Assembly (NCBI GenBank): GCA_038214135.1
Contig: JBBQSD010000081.1
Span: 1 to 27,336, forward strand
Direction: 5' to 3'
Length of the DNA: 27,336 nt
Source of the DNA: JANLSE01 sp038214135
GTDB lineage: Bacteria; Chloroflexota; Chloroflexia; Chloroflexales; Roseiflexaceae
The notes under the pieces were generated by a model. It had not been told where the DNA came from. It saw nothing but the letters and a program-made list of their open reading frames with translations, and did not search any database. The position numbers and the translations under genes were made by a program. Shown piece by piece: positions 16,562 to 24,162 of the stretch. Within the stretch, counting starts at the first letter, position 1. The number at the start of each line of letters is the position of its first letter.

Positions 16562-16856
16562 GGAGGGCGCGAACCTGAGTGTCCGCCCAAAACTGTGTAG
16601 GGGGCGAACCGTGTGTTCGGCCAAAACGATCAGTAGGGCGCAGCGTGCTGCGCCTCAATGATTGATCACAGCCAAGGCATGATGCAAGATGATTGTTGTG
16701 CCACAACGACCCATTTGGGGTTCGGGGCAAGGCCCCGACCGTGGGTCGCTAGGGCGGACGGAACCGCCCTGGCCGCGGGTACGGGGCGCGTAGCCCCGAA
16801 AAACGAGCCACTGACATAATGAAGGAACCGCCCTGGCCGAGAGGGCGGGGTCAATG
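16562..16856. repeat. Cluster of palindromes and family E fragments
   Basis: Hairpins occur at 16562-16588 (imperfect), 16597-16622 (GGCGAAC/GTTCGGCC), 16633-16654 (GGCGCAG/CTGCGCC), 16722-16738 (TCGGGGC/GCCCCGA), 16751-16770 (AGGGCGG/CCGCCCT) and 16782-16798 (CGGGGC/GCCCCG). A GATCACAGCCAAGGCATG string (16664-16681) is a family E end module. This is part of the 790-bp gene-free region 16488-17277. Confidence 0.7.
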
Positions 16857-16960
16857 CTTCGCAGAGAGGGGATTATGGAGGTGAAGGATTGCAGAGCGCA
16901 CGATATATAGATCGGAACGATGGCGGATCGGGGAGCAATGATCAACAATGTGGCTATCAT

Positions 16961-16987
16961 GGAGGGCAGACATAAAGTCTGCCCCTA
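16961..16987. repeat. Perfect palindrome GGGCAGAC/GTCTGCCC (family D)
   Basis: Eight-base arms flank a 5-nt loop (ATAAA), and the unit ends in CCCCTA. The arm sequence is identical to that of 14538-14565, but the loop differs. Confidence 0.75.
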
Positions 16988-17066
16988 TAATTATTGTGTG
17001 CATTGCCAATATTGGTGATTGCAATGCGGCAATCGTGGTTGGGTGGTTTGCCAATGCATGGTGTTT

Positions 17067-17207
17067 GATCGTGTGCAGCCGAGGCATGACCAACCAACGT
17101 TGGCGTGCCACCAACATCCATTATGGGTCCAGGGCATAGCGCCTGGCCGCTGGAGGGACCAGGGAACCGGTCGGAACGGTTCCCTGGTGCCAGCCGCGCA
17201 CAGCGGC
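17067..17207 (-). repeat. Interspersed element, copy 2 (family E), with 12-bp stem
   Basis: On the minus strand a 21-base module beginning GCCGCTGTGCGCGGC (17187-17207) leads into a hairpin. Its arms, 17158-17169 and 17177-17188, pair perfectly for 12 bp (ACCAGGGAACCG/CGGTTCCCTGGT). Then come GCGGCCAGGCGC (17139-17150), GGACCCATAATGGATG, and CATGCCTCGGCTGCACACGA at 17070-17089. It lies about 70 bp beyond the der stop; it lacks a T-run, so I do not call it a terminator. Confidence 0.75.
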
Positions 17208-17277
17208 AAATAAGAGTTGCGAGAGGGGTTTGGGGCGCGTAGCCCCGCGAGAATGGCAATAGGGTGTTGGGCGTATG

Positions 17278-18810
17278 CTATACGCCCTCTTCTTCCTGAT
17301 CTTCCCCGAATTCGGTATCCTCATCGATCTCATAATATGTAGCTTGATCACCATCGACCTGATAAAACTCATCCTGATCGTCATTGACTGGAATCGCACG
17401 CTTCGCAACCGGGCTGCGTTCCTTACGAGTCTCGCGATCCGTACGCCGCGAGCGGCGCTCATCACGGGCTTCCTTATCCTCACGGCTACGGAAGATGATC
17501 TTGATCGGCGTTCCAGTGAAGCCATACTTATCGCGAATGCTATTTTCGAGATAGCGCGCATAGCCCCAGTGGACCATGGCGGCATTATTGGCAAAGAACA
17601 GGAACACTGGTGGGTCCGTTTGCGGCTGCGTCGCATAATACAGCCGCAGATGTGCGCCCTTGTTGATCGCCGTCGGCGGGTGGTTATAGGTCGCATTACG
17701 TAACAGTTCGTTCATATCAGCAGTCGAGATGCGCTTGCGCCGCTCGCGGGCGATTTCAAGTGCCAATGTCAAGACCTGCCCGGTGCGCTGGCCGTTCTTG
17801 GCCGAGATGAATAAGATTGGCGCATAGGGGATAAACTTAAAGGCCTCACGAACATGGCGCTGGAAGGCATTAAAGGTCTCGTTATCCTTGACAATCAGAT
17901 CCCATTTGTTAACCAAAATTGCCACACCCTTGAGCTGCTCAAGAATCATCCCGGCAACATGCGTGTCCTGCGCTGTCACACCCTCATTCGCATCGATCAG
18001 CAGCAATGCCACATCACAGCGCTCAATCGCCCGTAATGTCCGCAGCACACTATACTTCTCGATCCCCCGCTCGACTTTGCCACGCCGCCGCACCCCGGCT
18101 GTGTCGATCAGCAATACTTTCTCATTATTGATCGTCATCATTGTGTCGATGCTATCGCGGGTTGTGCCTGGCACCTCGCTCACCACACTGCGTTCCTTGC
18201 CCAAGAGCCGGTTCAATAGCGATGATTTGCCAACATTTGGGCGGCCAACAATTGCAATCTTGGCGAAGGCCTCGTCGGTTTCTTCCTCAAGCGGCGGTAG
18301 CAGATCCGTCACCAGATCGAGTACATCACCCGTTCCGATGCCATGGTAGGCACTCATTGGGATTGGATCGCCCAGATTAAGGGCATAGAACTCGACGGCA
18401 TCAAGCGTTCGTTCTTTGTTATCGGCCTTGTTGGCAGCCAGAATCACCGGCTTCTGTGATGTCCGTAATACCTCGGCCACCGCCGAATCGGCGGCTGTCA
18501 GCCCTTCGCGGGTATCGACAAGGAAGATGATCACATCTGCTTCGGCAATCGCCAGTTCGGCCTGTTCACGAACCCGGCGGGCGATCTCAACCTGCGGCGT
18601 GCCCTCGGTCAGATCATCCTCATCCAGCAGCAACCCGGCTGTGTCCACAACCGTGCAGGTGCGGCCATTCCAGATCGTGTCGCCATACAACCGATCACGG
18701 GTGGTGCCTGGCATATCCTCGACGATCGCCTGGCGTTCGCCAACCAGGCGATTAAAGAAGGTCGACTTACCAACATTCGGGCGGCCGACCAGTGCAATAA
18801 TTGGTTTCAT
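17278..18810 (-). CDS. der: Ribosome assembly GTPase Der (EngA)
   Basis: The protein has 510 residues from ATG 18810. Two tandem GTPase domains are complete. Domain 1 has GRPNVGKS (9-16), DTAG (56-59) and NKAD (127-130). Domain 2 has GRPNVGKS (189-196), DTAG (236-239) and NKWD (301-304). A KH-like domain (about 360-440) ends FTGTPIKIIFRSR. Der binds the maturing 50S subunit and is generally essential. The residues after about 443 form an unusual 65-70-residue tail: first a basic patch (RRSRRTDRETRKER), then a strongly acidic, tyrosine-containing end (EFYQVDGDQATYYEIDED...EEEGV). Most Der proteins stop soon after the KH domain. The gene is third in a minus-strand operon, 42 nt after the HD-GYP gene, and no strong Shine-Dalgarno is visible. 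Confidence 0.97.
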   Translation of the reverse strand: MKPIIALVGRPNVGKSTFFNRLVGERQAIVEDMPGTTRDRLYGDTIWNGRTCTVVDTAGLLLDEDDLTEGTPQVEIARRVREQAELAIAEADVIIFLVDTREGLTAADSAVAEVLRTSQKPVILAANKADNKERTLDAVEFYALNLGDPIPMSAYHGIGTGDVLDLVTDLLPPLEEETDEAFAKIAIVGRPNVGKSSLLNRLLGKERSVVSEVPGTTRDSIDTMMTINNEKVLLIDTAGVRRRGKVERGIEKYSVLRTLRAIERCDVALLLIDANEGVTAQDTHVAGMILEQLKGVAILVNKWDLIVKDNETFNAFQRHVREAFKFIPYAPILFISAKNGQRTGQVLTLALEIARERRKRISTADMNELLRNATYNHPPTAINKGAHLRLYYATQPQTDPPVFLFFANNAAMVHWGYARYLENSIRDKYGFTGTPIKIIFRSREDKEARDERRSRRTDRETRKERSPVAKRAIPVNDDQDEFYQVDGDQATYYEIDEDTEFGEDQEEEGV

Positions 18811-18825
18811 AGTGCTATTCTCAGA

Positions 18826-18841
18826 TGTCAGTCTGCTGACA
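18826..18841 (-). other. Small intercistronic hairpin before der
   Basis: TGTCAG and CTGACA form a perfect 6-bp stem with a 4-nt loop in the 42-nt gap between the HD-GYP and der genes. It has no T-run. It may mark an RNA processing site or be chance. Confidence 0.3.
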
Positions 18842-18852
18842 CTGAACTCCTG

Positions 18853-20535
18853 TCATGTTGTGTGTTCACGCTCAAGTTGCGTTTGGATGCGGCCCTTCTG
18901 GCGCGCACGAGCCAGCGCCGCAACAGCGCGAGGGTCAAATTCACTACCGGCGCGTTCCGTCAGATACGTGATTGTGCGCTCGGCAGACCATGCCTCTTTA
19001 TAGGGGCGGGCACTGGTTAGTGCATCGAAGACATCTGCCACCGCAACGATTCGGGCAATTTCGGTGATTTCATCGCCACCAATACTCTGCGGGTAGCCCT
19101 TGCCATCAAGGCGCTCGTGATGTTGCAATAGTGCTGGGAGTTCTTCGCGTAACAGCCAGCGCAATTCCTCCTGGCTCATAATATTGTAGCCCTTGCTGGT
19201 ATGGCTACGCATCTCGGTCAGTTCTTCATCATCAAGCCGGCTTGGTTTATCCAGGATCGCATCGGGAATACCAATCTTGCCAATATCGTGTAGCAGGCTC
19301 CCAATCCGCACATGATAGATTTCCTCGCTTGGCATGCCGATCTCACGGGCAATTGCCACCGAAAAATCCGACACTCGTTGTGAGTGCTGCTTGTTATAGC
19401 GGTCGCGGGAATCCACCGCTGCGGCAAACGCCTTGATCATACCCATCAGCAGATCGTTTGTCTCGGTATACAGCCGCGCAAGCTGCAAGACCGTGGCCGC
19501 CAGGTTCGCAAACGATTTGAACAATTCAACATCATCGGTGGTGAACGTCCCACCGATTTTATTCAGCGCCTGCGCGCCACCAATAATTGTAGATTCGACC
19601 ATACCGCGCTCTGCGCCAAGCTGAATGCTGGGTGCCTGGAGTGGCACACACAGGATCGAGCGCGTGACAAAGCCACTCTTCTGATCGATCCGCTGATAAT
19701 GCCGATCATCCTTGGTCACATCCTCAACCAGCACCGCTTCACCAGTTGCGACGACATGGCCAATAATGCCCTGCCCATATGGCACCGAAATGCCCTCGAT
19801 CTGATCGCTATGCTCGCCCGTCGCAACGTGTGAATGCAACACACGATGATCGGGGCCTTGTTTCTCATCCAGCTCCCAGACCGATGTTGCCTCGACTTCC
19901 AGCAGATCGCGGGCATAGGTCATGATCAGCGTCAGCAACTGTTTGCGATCAAGCGTGGTTGTCAGCCTGGCCTGAATATCGGCCAATGCACGGGCGCGGC
20001 GCTCGCGGCGTTGGGCCTCATCCAGCAGGCGGGCCTTCTCGATCACGCTGGCCATGTTATTGCCCAACATGCGTAGCATTGTCAGTTCTTCTGCGCCATC
20101 AATCGATTCATGGGCGACATTGAAGACCTGAACGACGCCAACAGGGCGCTGCTGAACGGCCAGTGGCAGGCAATACATGGTATGCAGCCGCAACTGAGCC
20201 AGTTCGCCAATGCGCGCCTCCCAGCGCGGATCATTGATCACATCCGATATAAAGATCGGATGACCCTCGCGCAACGCGGCACCAGCAATTCCACGGCTGG
20301 CCGGGATGCGCTTGCCAATCAGGCTGCGGCTACTCTCATCGCCATGAACCTCCTGGAAGATCAGTTCATCACGCGATGCATCATACAGGTATAGCGTGCC
20401 CGCTTCTGCTCCAGACGCCTCAACAAACAGATCGAGCGTCCGCTTGAGCAACGAGTCGAGATTAATATCCTCAGCGATTTGAAGTGCTTGCTGGACGATA
20501 TCAACGATGCGGCGGTAGTCAAGCTCACGTTCCAT
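18853..20535 (-). CDS. GAF-GAF-HD-GYP phosphodiesterase
   Basis: The protein has 560 residues; AGGAGG lies about 5 nt before ATG 20535. GAF domain 1 spans about 20-170 and GAF domain 2 about 185-355, joined by a helical linker (ARLLDEAQRRERRARALADIQARL). The C-terminal HD-GYP domain (about 360-550) has His384, the HD pair His416-Asp417 in LLHDIGKIG, His445, HHERLDGKGYP (472-482) and DVFDALTSARPY. These residues indicate an active cyclic-di-GMP phosphodiesterase; the GAF domains would sense a small ligand. There is no membrane segment. It sits 20 nt after the DUF512 radical SAM gene and 42 nt before der, so it is probably co-transcribed with both. A second-messenger enzyme inside a Der/DUF512 operon is unusual to my knowledge, and the link to ribosome assembly is unproven. 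Confidence 0.95.
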   Translation of the reverse strand: MERELDYRRIVDIVQQALQIAEDINLDSLLKRTLDLFVEASGAEAGTLYLYDASRDELIFQEVHGDESSRSLIGKRIPASRGIAGAALREGHPIFISDVINDPRWEARIGELAQLRLHTMYCLPLAVQQRPVGVVQVFNVAHESIDGAEELTMLRMLGNNMASVIEKARLLDEAQRRERRARALADIQARLTTTLDRKQLLTLIMTYARDLLEVEATSVWELDEKQGPDHRVLHSHVATGEHSDQIEGISVPYGQGIIGHVVATGEAVLVEDVTKDDRHYQRIDQKSGFVTRSILCVPLQAPSIQLGAERGMVESTIIGGAQALNKIGGTFTTDDVELFKSFANLAATVLQLARLYTETNDLLMGMIKAFAAAVDSRDRYNKQHSQRVSDFSVAIAREIGMPSEEIYHVRIGSLLHDIGKIGIPDAILDKPSRLDDEELTEMRSHTSKGYNIMSQEELRWLLREELPALLQHHERLDGKGYPQSIGGDEITEIARIVAVADVFDALTSARPYKEAWSAERTITYLTERAGSEFDPRAVAALARARQKGRIQTQLEREHTT

Positions 20536-20555
20536 AAGCCCTCCTGTCGATGGTT

Positions 20556-22115
20556 CTACCCATCACGAGCCAACGCCCGCACATAGCGCAACACCTCATC
20601 GGGTTCGCCTGCAACAGCAACTGGAATGCCTGTTTCGGCACTGATTCGTTCGAGTGAATATTCATCGATCGTCCGCTTACCGGTATGATCGAACATCACT
20701 CGTGGCAGCAATGCACGTGTAGCACCACTGGCTTTGATCGCTGGAACGACATCCTGGGCCATGAGTAGCCCCGAAACCGTGACCATCTCGCCAAAGAACT
20801 GATTGACCACCGGCAATAGATGGGCCTGCATGCCCTCAATCCGGTTCAGCCGATCGACCATGCGCTGGAGCGTTGGGGCAATTAATGTCGCACACACAAT
20901 CGTCAGTTCGGTTGGCCGTGGCATGCGCGATGGCAATCTTCGCTGGACTTTGGCCCAGTTATCAAGGAAATCGCGGGTCATGCCAACACCATTTGAATAT
21001 TGTGGCATGCCATCATAGCGCTCGGCTGGCGGCATTTCGCGGCCACACAGCAGATAGAACTCATCCGAGGGATAGACCAGGCCATTGCCAAGTTCAGTAC
21101 GGAAACGCGCCTGATATGCTTCCACAAGATCAACAACCCGCGCCGCCTCATCTGGCCGATAGACGCGCATTGGCACATCGGTGGAAACAATCTGGCGCGA
21201 ACAATGGCCAAGGTTGGCGATCAGATCATCGGCAATCGGAGAAGCACCAGCAGATGGCAGCAACGCAATAGGTGCCATCGTTGGGCCCTGGGCGATTGCC
21301 TCATCCCATAATGGCTGGCGTTCCCAGTTCTCATCGATCCACTCGGGCGTCTCGTGGATATGAATAGCTGCCTTGATCGTCTGGGGCCGTTTGCCCTCAA
21401 AACGATATTTCGTCAGGCCCACCGGCACCACCGCGATCGTCTGCACAATTGGGTAGAGTGCGGCGAGTTCACGAATACTCTGTTGCAGCATCTCGCCATC
21501 GTTGATGCCTGGGAGCGCCACAACCTGCGCGTGGACACTGATGCCCATTGCGCCAAGGCGGCGGATCTGATCAAGCACATCGGGAACATCTGGCTTGCCA
21601 AGCATCACCGCCCGCAGGGTTCGGTCGGTCGCATGAATGGAAATATACTGCGGGCTGAGGCGCTGCTGCTCGATCCGCTGCCAGTCATCTTCCTTCAGAT
21701 TGGTGAAGGTCACAAAATTGCCATACAAAAACCCAAGCCGAAAGTCATCATCTTTCAGATACAGTGATTTCCGCAGCCCTTTTGGCATTTGCGTCAGGAA
21801 GCAGAAGGGACATTTATTATTGCAGGTGCGCAGTCGGTCAAACAGCGGCTCAACAAATTCAATCCCCAAGTCTTCATCTGTATCTTTTTCAATCTCGTAG
21901 ATCGTCTCTTCATCATTGCGCCGAACAAGCAGTTCAATCTGCTCATCGGCCATTGCAAAGCGGTAATCGATCACATCGCGCAGCACATGCCCATTGATCG
22001 CCAATATTGCATCACCGGCCATAAGGCCAAGCTCGGCGGCAATACTATCGGGGATGATACCCGACACAACCCCACCCTCGCCGGTGATATTTTTTAGATC
22101 TGGCTGATACTCCAT
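20556..22115 (-). CDS. DUF512 radical SAM protein with N-terminal PDZ-like domain
   Basis: The protein has about 519 residues from ATG 22115. A GTG at 22127 is also in frame, but GAGAGG abuts it, so the ATG with GAGG a few bases upstream is preferred. The N-terminal 65 residues form a PDZ-like fold (GGVVSGIIPDSIAAELGLMAGDAILAINGH). The iron-sulfur motif is Cys98, Cys102, Cys105 in CNNKCPFCF, a radical SAM CxxxCxxC. The rest fits the DUF512 family, including LKDDDFRLGFLYGNFVTFTNL, VVPVGLTKYR, YPSDEFYLLCG and FFGEMVTVSGLL. The function is not established; the family often sits next to der, as here with the HD-GYP gene between them. It is the first gene of the three-gene minus-strand operon. Confidence 0.95.
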   Translation of the reverse strand: MEYQPDLKNITGEGGVVSGIIPDSIAAELGLMAGDAILAINGHVLRDVIDYRFAMADEQIELLVRRNDEETIYEIEKDTDEDLGIEFVEPLFDRLRTCNNKCPFCFLTQMPKGLRKSLYLKDDDFRLGFLYGNFVTFTNLKEDDWQRIEQQRLSPQYISIHATDRTLRAVMLGKPDVPDVLDQIRRLGAMGISVHAQVVALPGINDGEMLQQSIRELAALYPIVQTIAVVPVGLTKYRFEGKRPQTIKAAIHIHETPEWIDENWERQPLWDEAIAQGPTMAPIALLPSAGASPIADDLIANLGHCSRQIVSTDVPMRVYRPDEAARVVDLVEAYQARFRTELGNGLVYPSDEFYLLCGREMPPAERYDGMPQYSNGVGMTRDFLDNWAKVQRRLPSRMPRPTELTIVCATLIAPTLQRMVDRLNRIEGMQAHLLPVVNQFFGEMVTVSGLLMAQDVVPAIKASGATRALLPRVMFDHTGKRTIDEYSLERISAETGIPVAVAGEPDEVLRYVRALARDG

Positions 22116-22140
22116 CCGCCTCTGCACCCTCTCAAATACC

Positions 22141-22168
22141 GTTATTCAAATAGCACTACAAACTGCAA
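22141..22168 (-). promoter_or_regulatory. Possible promoter of the DUF512-HD-GYP-der operon
   Basis: On the minus strand TTGCAG (22163-22168) is 16 bp from AATAAC (22141-22146), about 26 nt upstream of the chosen start codon. The -10 match is only moderate. Confidence 0.3.
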
Positions 22169-22196
22169 AAGTACGGGGCAGGCCCGTACTTAGTGC
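22153..22196. promoter_or_regulatory. Nested inverted repeat in the DUF512/74-aa divergent gap
   Basis: The inner arms AAGTACGGG (22169-22177) and CCCGTACTT (22183-22191) pair perfectly over a 5-nt loop. Outer arms GCACTA (22153-22158) and TAGTGC (22191-22196) extend the symmetry. It touches the proposed -35 of the DUF512 operon. Because the flanking genes diverge it is not a shared terminator; an operator or a repeat insertion fits better. The rest of 22116-22414 holds a family B fragment near 22227. Confidence 0.5.
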
Positions 22197-22323
22197 ATTA
22201 TACCACTTTTTGTTTGAGCTACCAGCCATCAGCTTTCGGGATGACGATGGATCTTGACCGAAATCGGCTAGGGTTCATCGCCATCTGGCCGCAGGCCTAC
22301 GATTGCCTAGCACGCAAGCCTTC

Positions 22324-22351
22324 TTGTGTTTTCTGTCGTTTGCGGTAGACT
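22324..22351 (+). promoter_or_regulatory. Weak promoter candidate for the 74-aa gene
   Basis: TTGTGT (22324-22329), a 16-bp spacer and TAGACT (22346-22351) lie about 60 nt before ATG 22415. The match is modest. Confidence 0.25.
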
Positions 22352-22414
22352 GGCGGCATAACGTCATATGTAATATATCCATCAATCTGTGGATACTAGA
22401 AGAATGGTATATAT

Positions 22415-22639
22415 ATGATTATGTCTGGTAGAAAAGCGGCAACCCTACGAGAGGTACGGCTAGTGGATATCCACGGCACGCGCTTCTACGATGTTGCCTA
22501 TACACACGATGATGCATCCACGCAGCGCCGCACGGCGCGGATTGGCGTTGAAGATGCCTATGCCAATCCGCAGCCGGGTGATCCAATTAGTGTCGGGTAT
22601 CTTATGAATGTGGTGACTGGGATCGCGCTGCGCGGATGA
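22415..22639 (+). CDS. Small hypothetical protein, 74 aa
   Basis: I do not recognise this protein. From ATG 22415 (or ATG 22421) it reads as a compact, beta-rich, soluble domain: VRLVDIHGTRFYDVAYTHDD, RTARIGVEDAY, PQPGDPISVGYLMNVVTGIAL. The PGDPISVGY turn suggests a small barrel of the OB or SH3 kind; this is inference. No Shine-Dalgarno is evident. It stands alone on the plus strand after a divergent gap, and its last 38 nt overlap the convergent 85-aa gene. Codon usage looks like its neighbours (GC-rich third positions), which favours a real gene over chance. Confidence 0.55.
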   Translation: MIMSGRKAATLREVRLVDIHGTRFYDVAYTHDDASTQRRTARIGVEDAYANPQPGDPISVGYLMNVVTGIALRG

Positions 22640-22859
22640 GTGCCCGCTCACGCCGATAGGTTCGCAGCGCAACAACAACAATTGTTGGAATGAGGATCGG
22701 CCACCAGGGGCGCAATTCCTGGAAATCAGCCAGAAACTGGCGGATGATCACGCCAGGCAAACCCAAGCGGCCAAGCACGCTATCGAGTGGATGCGGCTTG
22801 GGCGGCGGAGCCGCTGGTGGTTGCGGCTTTTTTCTCAGGTTGCGAGCGCGTTGCAGCAT
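22602..22859 (-). CDS. Small membrane protein coupled to DedA, 85 aa
   Basis: This unrecognised protein has 85 residues. It has a basic, proline-rich N-terminus (RARNLRKKPQPPAAPPPKPHP), an amphipathic stretch, one predicted membrane segment (about 52-66, WWPILIPTIVVVALR) and a basic C-terminus (YRRERALIRAARSQ). Its ATG overlaps the DedA stop codon as TAATG, so it is very likely translated by termination-reinitiation from the DedA mRNA. That points to a partner or regulator of the DedA protein; this is inference. Its 3' end overlaps the convergent 74-aa gene by 38 nt. Confidence 0.7.
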   Translation of the reverse strand: MLQRARNLRKKPQPPAAPPPKPHPLDSVLGRLGLPGVIIRQFLADFQELRPWWPILIPTIVVVALRTYRRERALIRAARSQSPHS

Positions 22860-23521
22860 TAGGCTTTTGCTTTCGATGGCGAAGCGCTACGGCGGGCCTG
22901 GATATATTCGTACACCATTGGCAGAATCGAGAGCAGGACAATCGCTAACGCGACGAGTTCGAAGTTGTTCTTAACAAATTCTAGATTGCCGAATAGGAAG
23001 CCACCAAAGATAAACAATGTCACCCACAAAATACCACCACTCACATTATAGAGCAGGAATTTGCGGTAGTCCATCTTGCCAACCCCGGCCACAAATGGTG
23101 CAAAGGTGCGCACAATCGGAACAAAGCGCGCCAGAATAATCGTCTTACCGCCATACTTCTCATAGAACTCGTGGGTTTTATCGATATACTCCTTCCTGAC
23201 GAAGGGCAGTTTCCAACCGAGGATCTTCTCTCCAAAATAGGAGCCAATCGCATAGTTGACTGAGTCACCAACGATTGCTGCAATCGTCAGCATGATCCAT
23301 AACAGCAACAGATTCAGATGTTGTGGGTATTGGGCAGCCAATGCACCAGCCGCAAACAGCAGTGAGTCACCAGGTAAGAATGGCGTAACAACGAGTCCCG
23401 TTTCGCAGAAGATGATCACAAAAAGGATGAAATGGGTCCAGAACCCATATTGCTCAATAACTTGTTTAAGAATATCATCAAAGTGCAGAATTGCGTTAAG
23501 AAGCTCGCGAAGTGCATCCAT
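22859..23521 (-). CDS. DedA family membrane protein
   Basis: The protein has 220 residues from ATG 23521. GAGAGGA is 9 nt upstream; an ATG 9 nt earlier would abut that site. The DedA/SNARE-associated (VTT) domain is clear: FVIIFCETGLVVTPFLPGDSLLF, then the re-entrant motif ARFVPIVRTFAPFVAGVGKM, and YNVSGGILWV. The acidic residue in FCETG and the paired arginines near RFVPIVR are the residues known to matter in this family. Members act as lipid flippases or scramblases, such as for undecaprenyl phosphate or phosphatidylethanolamine, or in proton-linked envelope homeostasis. About five membrane or re-entrant segments are visible. It is translationally coupled to the 85-aa membrane protein. Confidence 0.95.
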   Translation of the reverse strand: MDALRELLNAILHFDDILKQVIEQYGFWTHFILFVIIFCETGLVVTPFLPGDSLLFAAGALAAQYPQHLNLLLLWIMLTIAAIVGDSVNYAIGSYFGEKILGWKLPFVRKEYIDKTHEFYEKYGGKTIILARFVPIVRTFAPFVAGVGKMDYRKFLLYNVSGGILWVTLFIFGGFLFGNLEFVKNNFELVALAIVLLSILPMVYEYIQARRSASPSKAKA

Positions 23522-23658
23522 ACGTCTCATTCCTCTCGTTTGGTGTGCGAGCACACGATTGCCCGCGCCGCGATTGTACCTGATATCGGCAATATGTGTC
23601 AATGAGGTTGCCTATGACAATAACGCAACAAATAGGATTCTATTAGCTCTGCTAGGAT

Positions 23659-23880
23659 GCCGCTGTGCGCGGCTGGCACTCATTCTTTTTGCCGCTGTGC
23701 GCGGCTGGCACCAGGAAACCGTTCCGACTGGTTGGGGTGCCAGACCCAAAGGGTACCCCGGCGCACCTTCCTGCGGCCAGGCGCGACAGCACCCCGAGGG
23801 TACCCGACCCGTAATGCAGGTCTGTTGCTCGCCAACGCCCTACGGTCATGCCACGGCTGCGGATAGGAAATCATCGTGGC
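23659..23880 (+). repeat. Interspersed element, copy 3 (family E), with duplicated head
   Basis: The 21-base head beginning GCCGCTGTGCGCGGC occurs twice (23659-23679 and 23691-23711). It is followed by CCAGGAAACCGTTCCGACTGG, interrupted here at AAACC relative to copy 2. GCACCTTCC, GCGGCCAGGCGC (23773-23784), a 13-nt spacer, GGGTACCCGACCCG (23798-23811) and GGTCATGCCACGGCTGCGGAT (23844-23864, quoted in parts: GGTCATGCC, ACGGCTGCGGAT) follow. It is one of the repeat blocks of the gene-free stretch 23522-24162. Confidence 0.78.
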
Positions 23881-24043
23881 ACGCCAACGTTGGCAGCGCG
23901 CCCAACGAACGTAGGGGCCATACCAAGCCGCCGCCATCCGGCCACCGCCCGCAATCTCGCCACGCGGCGCGTGTGCGCCCACATCGAACGCCGCGTTGAT
24001 GTGCGACGGGCAAACCTGTTCGGTCATGCCTCGGCGCTCGTTC

Positions 24044-24069
24044 GGGCGAACCTCGTGTTCGCCCCTACC
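24044..24069. repeat. Palindrome GGGCGAAC/GTTCGCCC (family D)
   Basis: Eight-base arms flank CTCGT and the unit ends CCCCTACC. It is preceded at 24022-24036 by a partial family E string, CGGTCATGCCTCGGC. Confidence 0.75.
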
Positions 24070-24100
24070 CGGTGCTTGTTCTCTTGTTCGTTTGGTTCTC

Positions 24101-24140
24101 GGTATTCTGACTTCTGACTCCTGGCTTCTGAATTCTTGGT
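24101..24140. repeat. Degenerate heptamer array (family A)
   Basis: GGTATTCTGACTTCTGACTCC is followed by TGGCTTCTGAATTCTTGG. On the minus strand this resembles the 48-bp unit (AGGAGTC, AGAAGTC, AGAATACC, GAGAACC). It lies just downstream of mutM. Confidence 0.65.
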
Positions 24141-24162
24141 TCTCTTGTTCCTGGTTCACTGG

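Noticed and set aside
17158..17188. Terminator of the der operon
   Set aside because: The 12-bp stem is strong but belongs to a dispersed element, lies about 90 bp past the stop, and lacks a T-run.
16488..17277. Structured RNA gene in the 790-bp gap
   Set aside because: The hairpins are explained by dispersed repeat families; no tRNA-like T-loop or known RNA consensus was seen.
22169..22191. Intrinsic terminator
   Set aside because: The flanking genes diverge from it and there is no T-run, so it cannot end either transcript.
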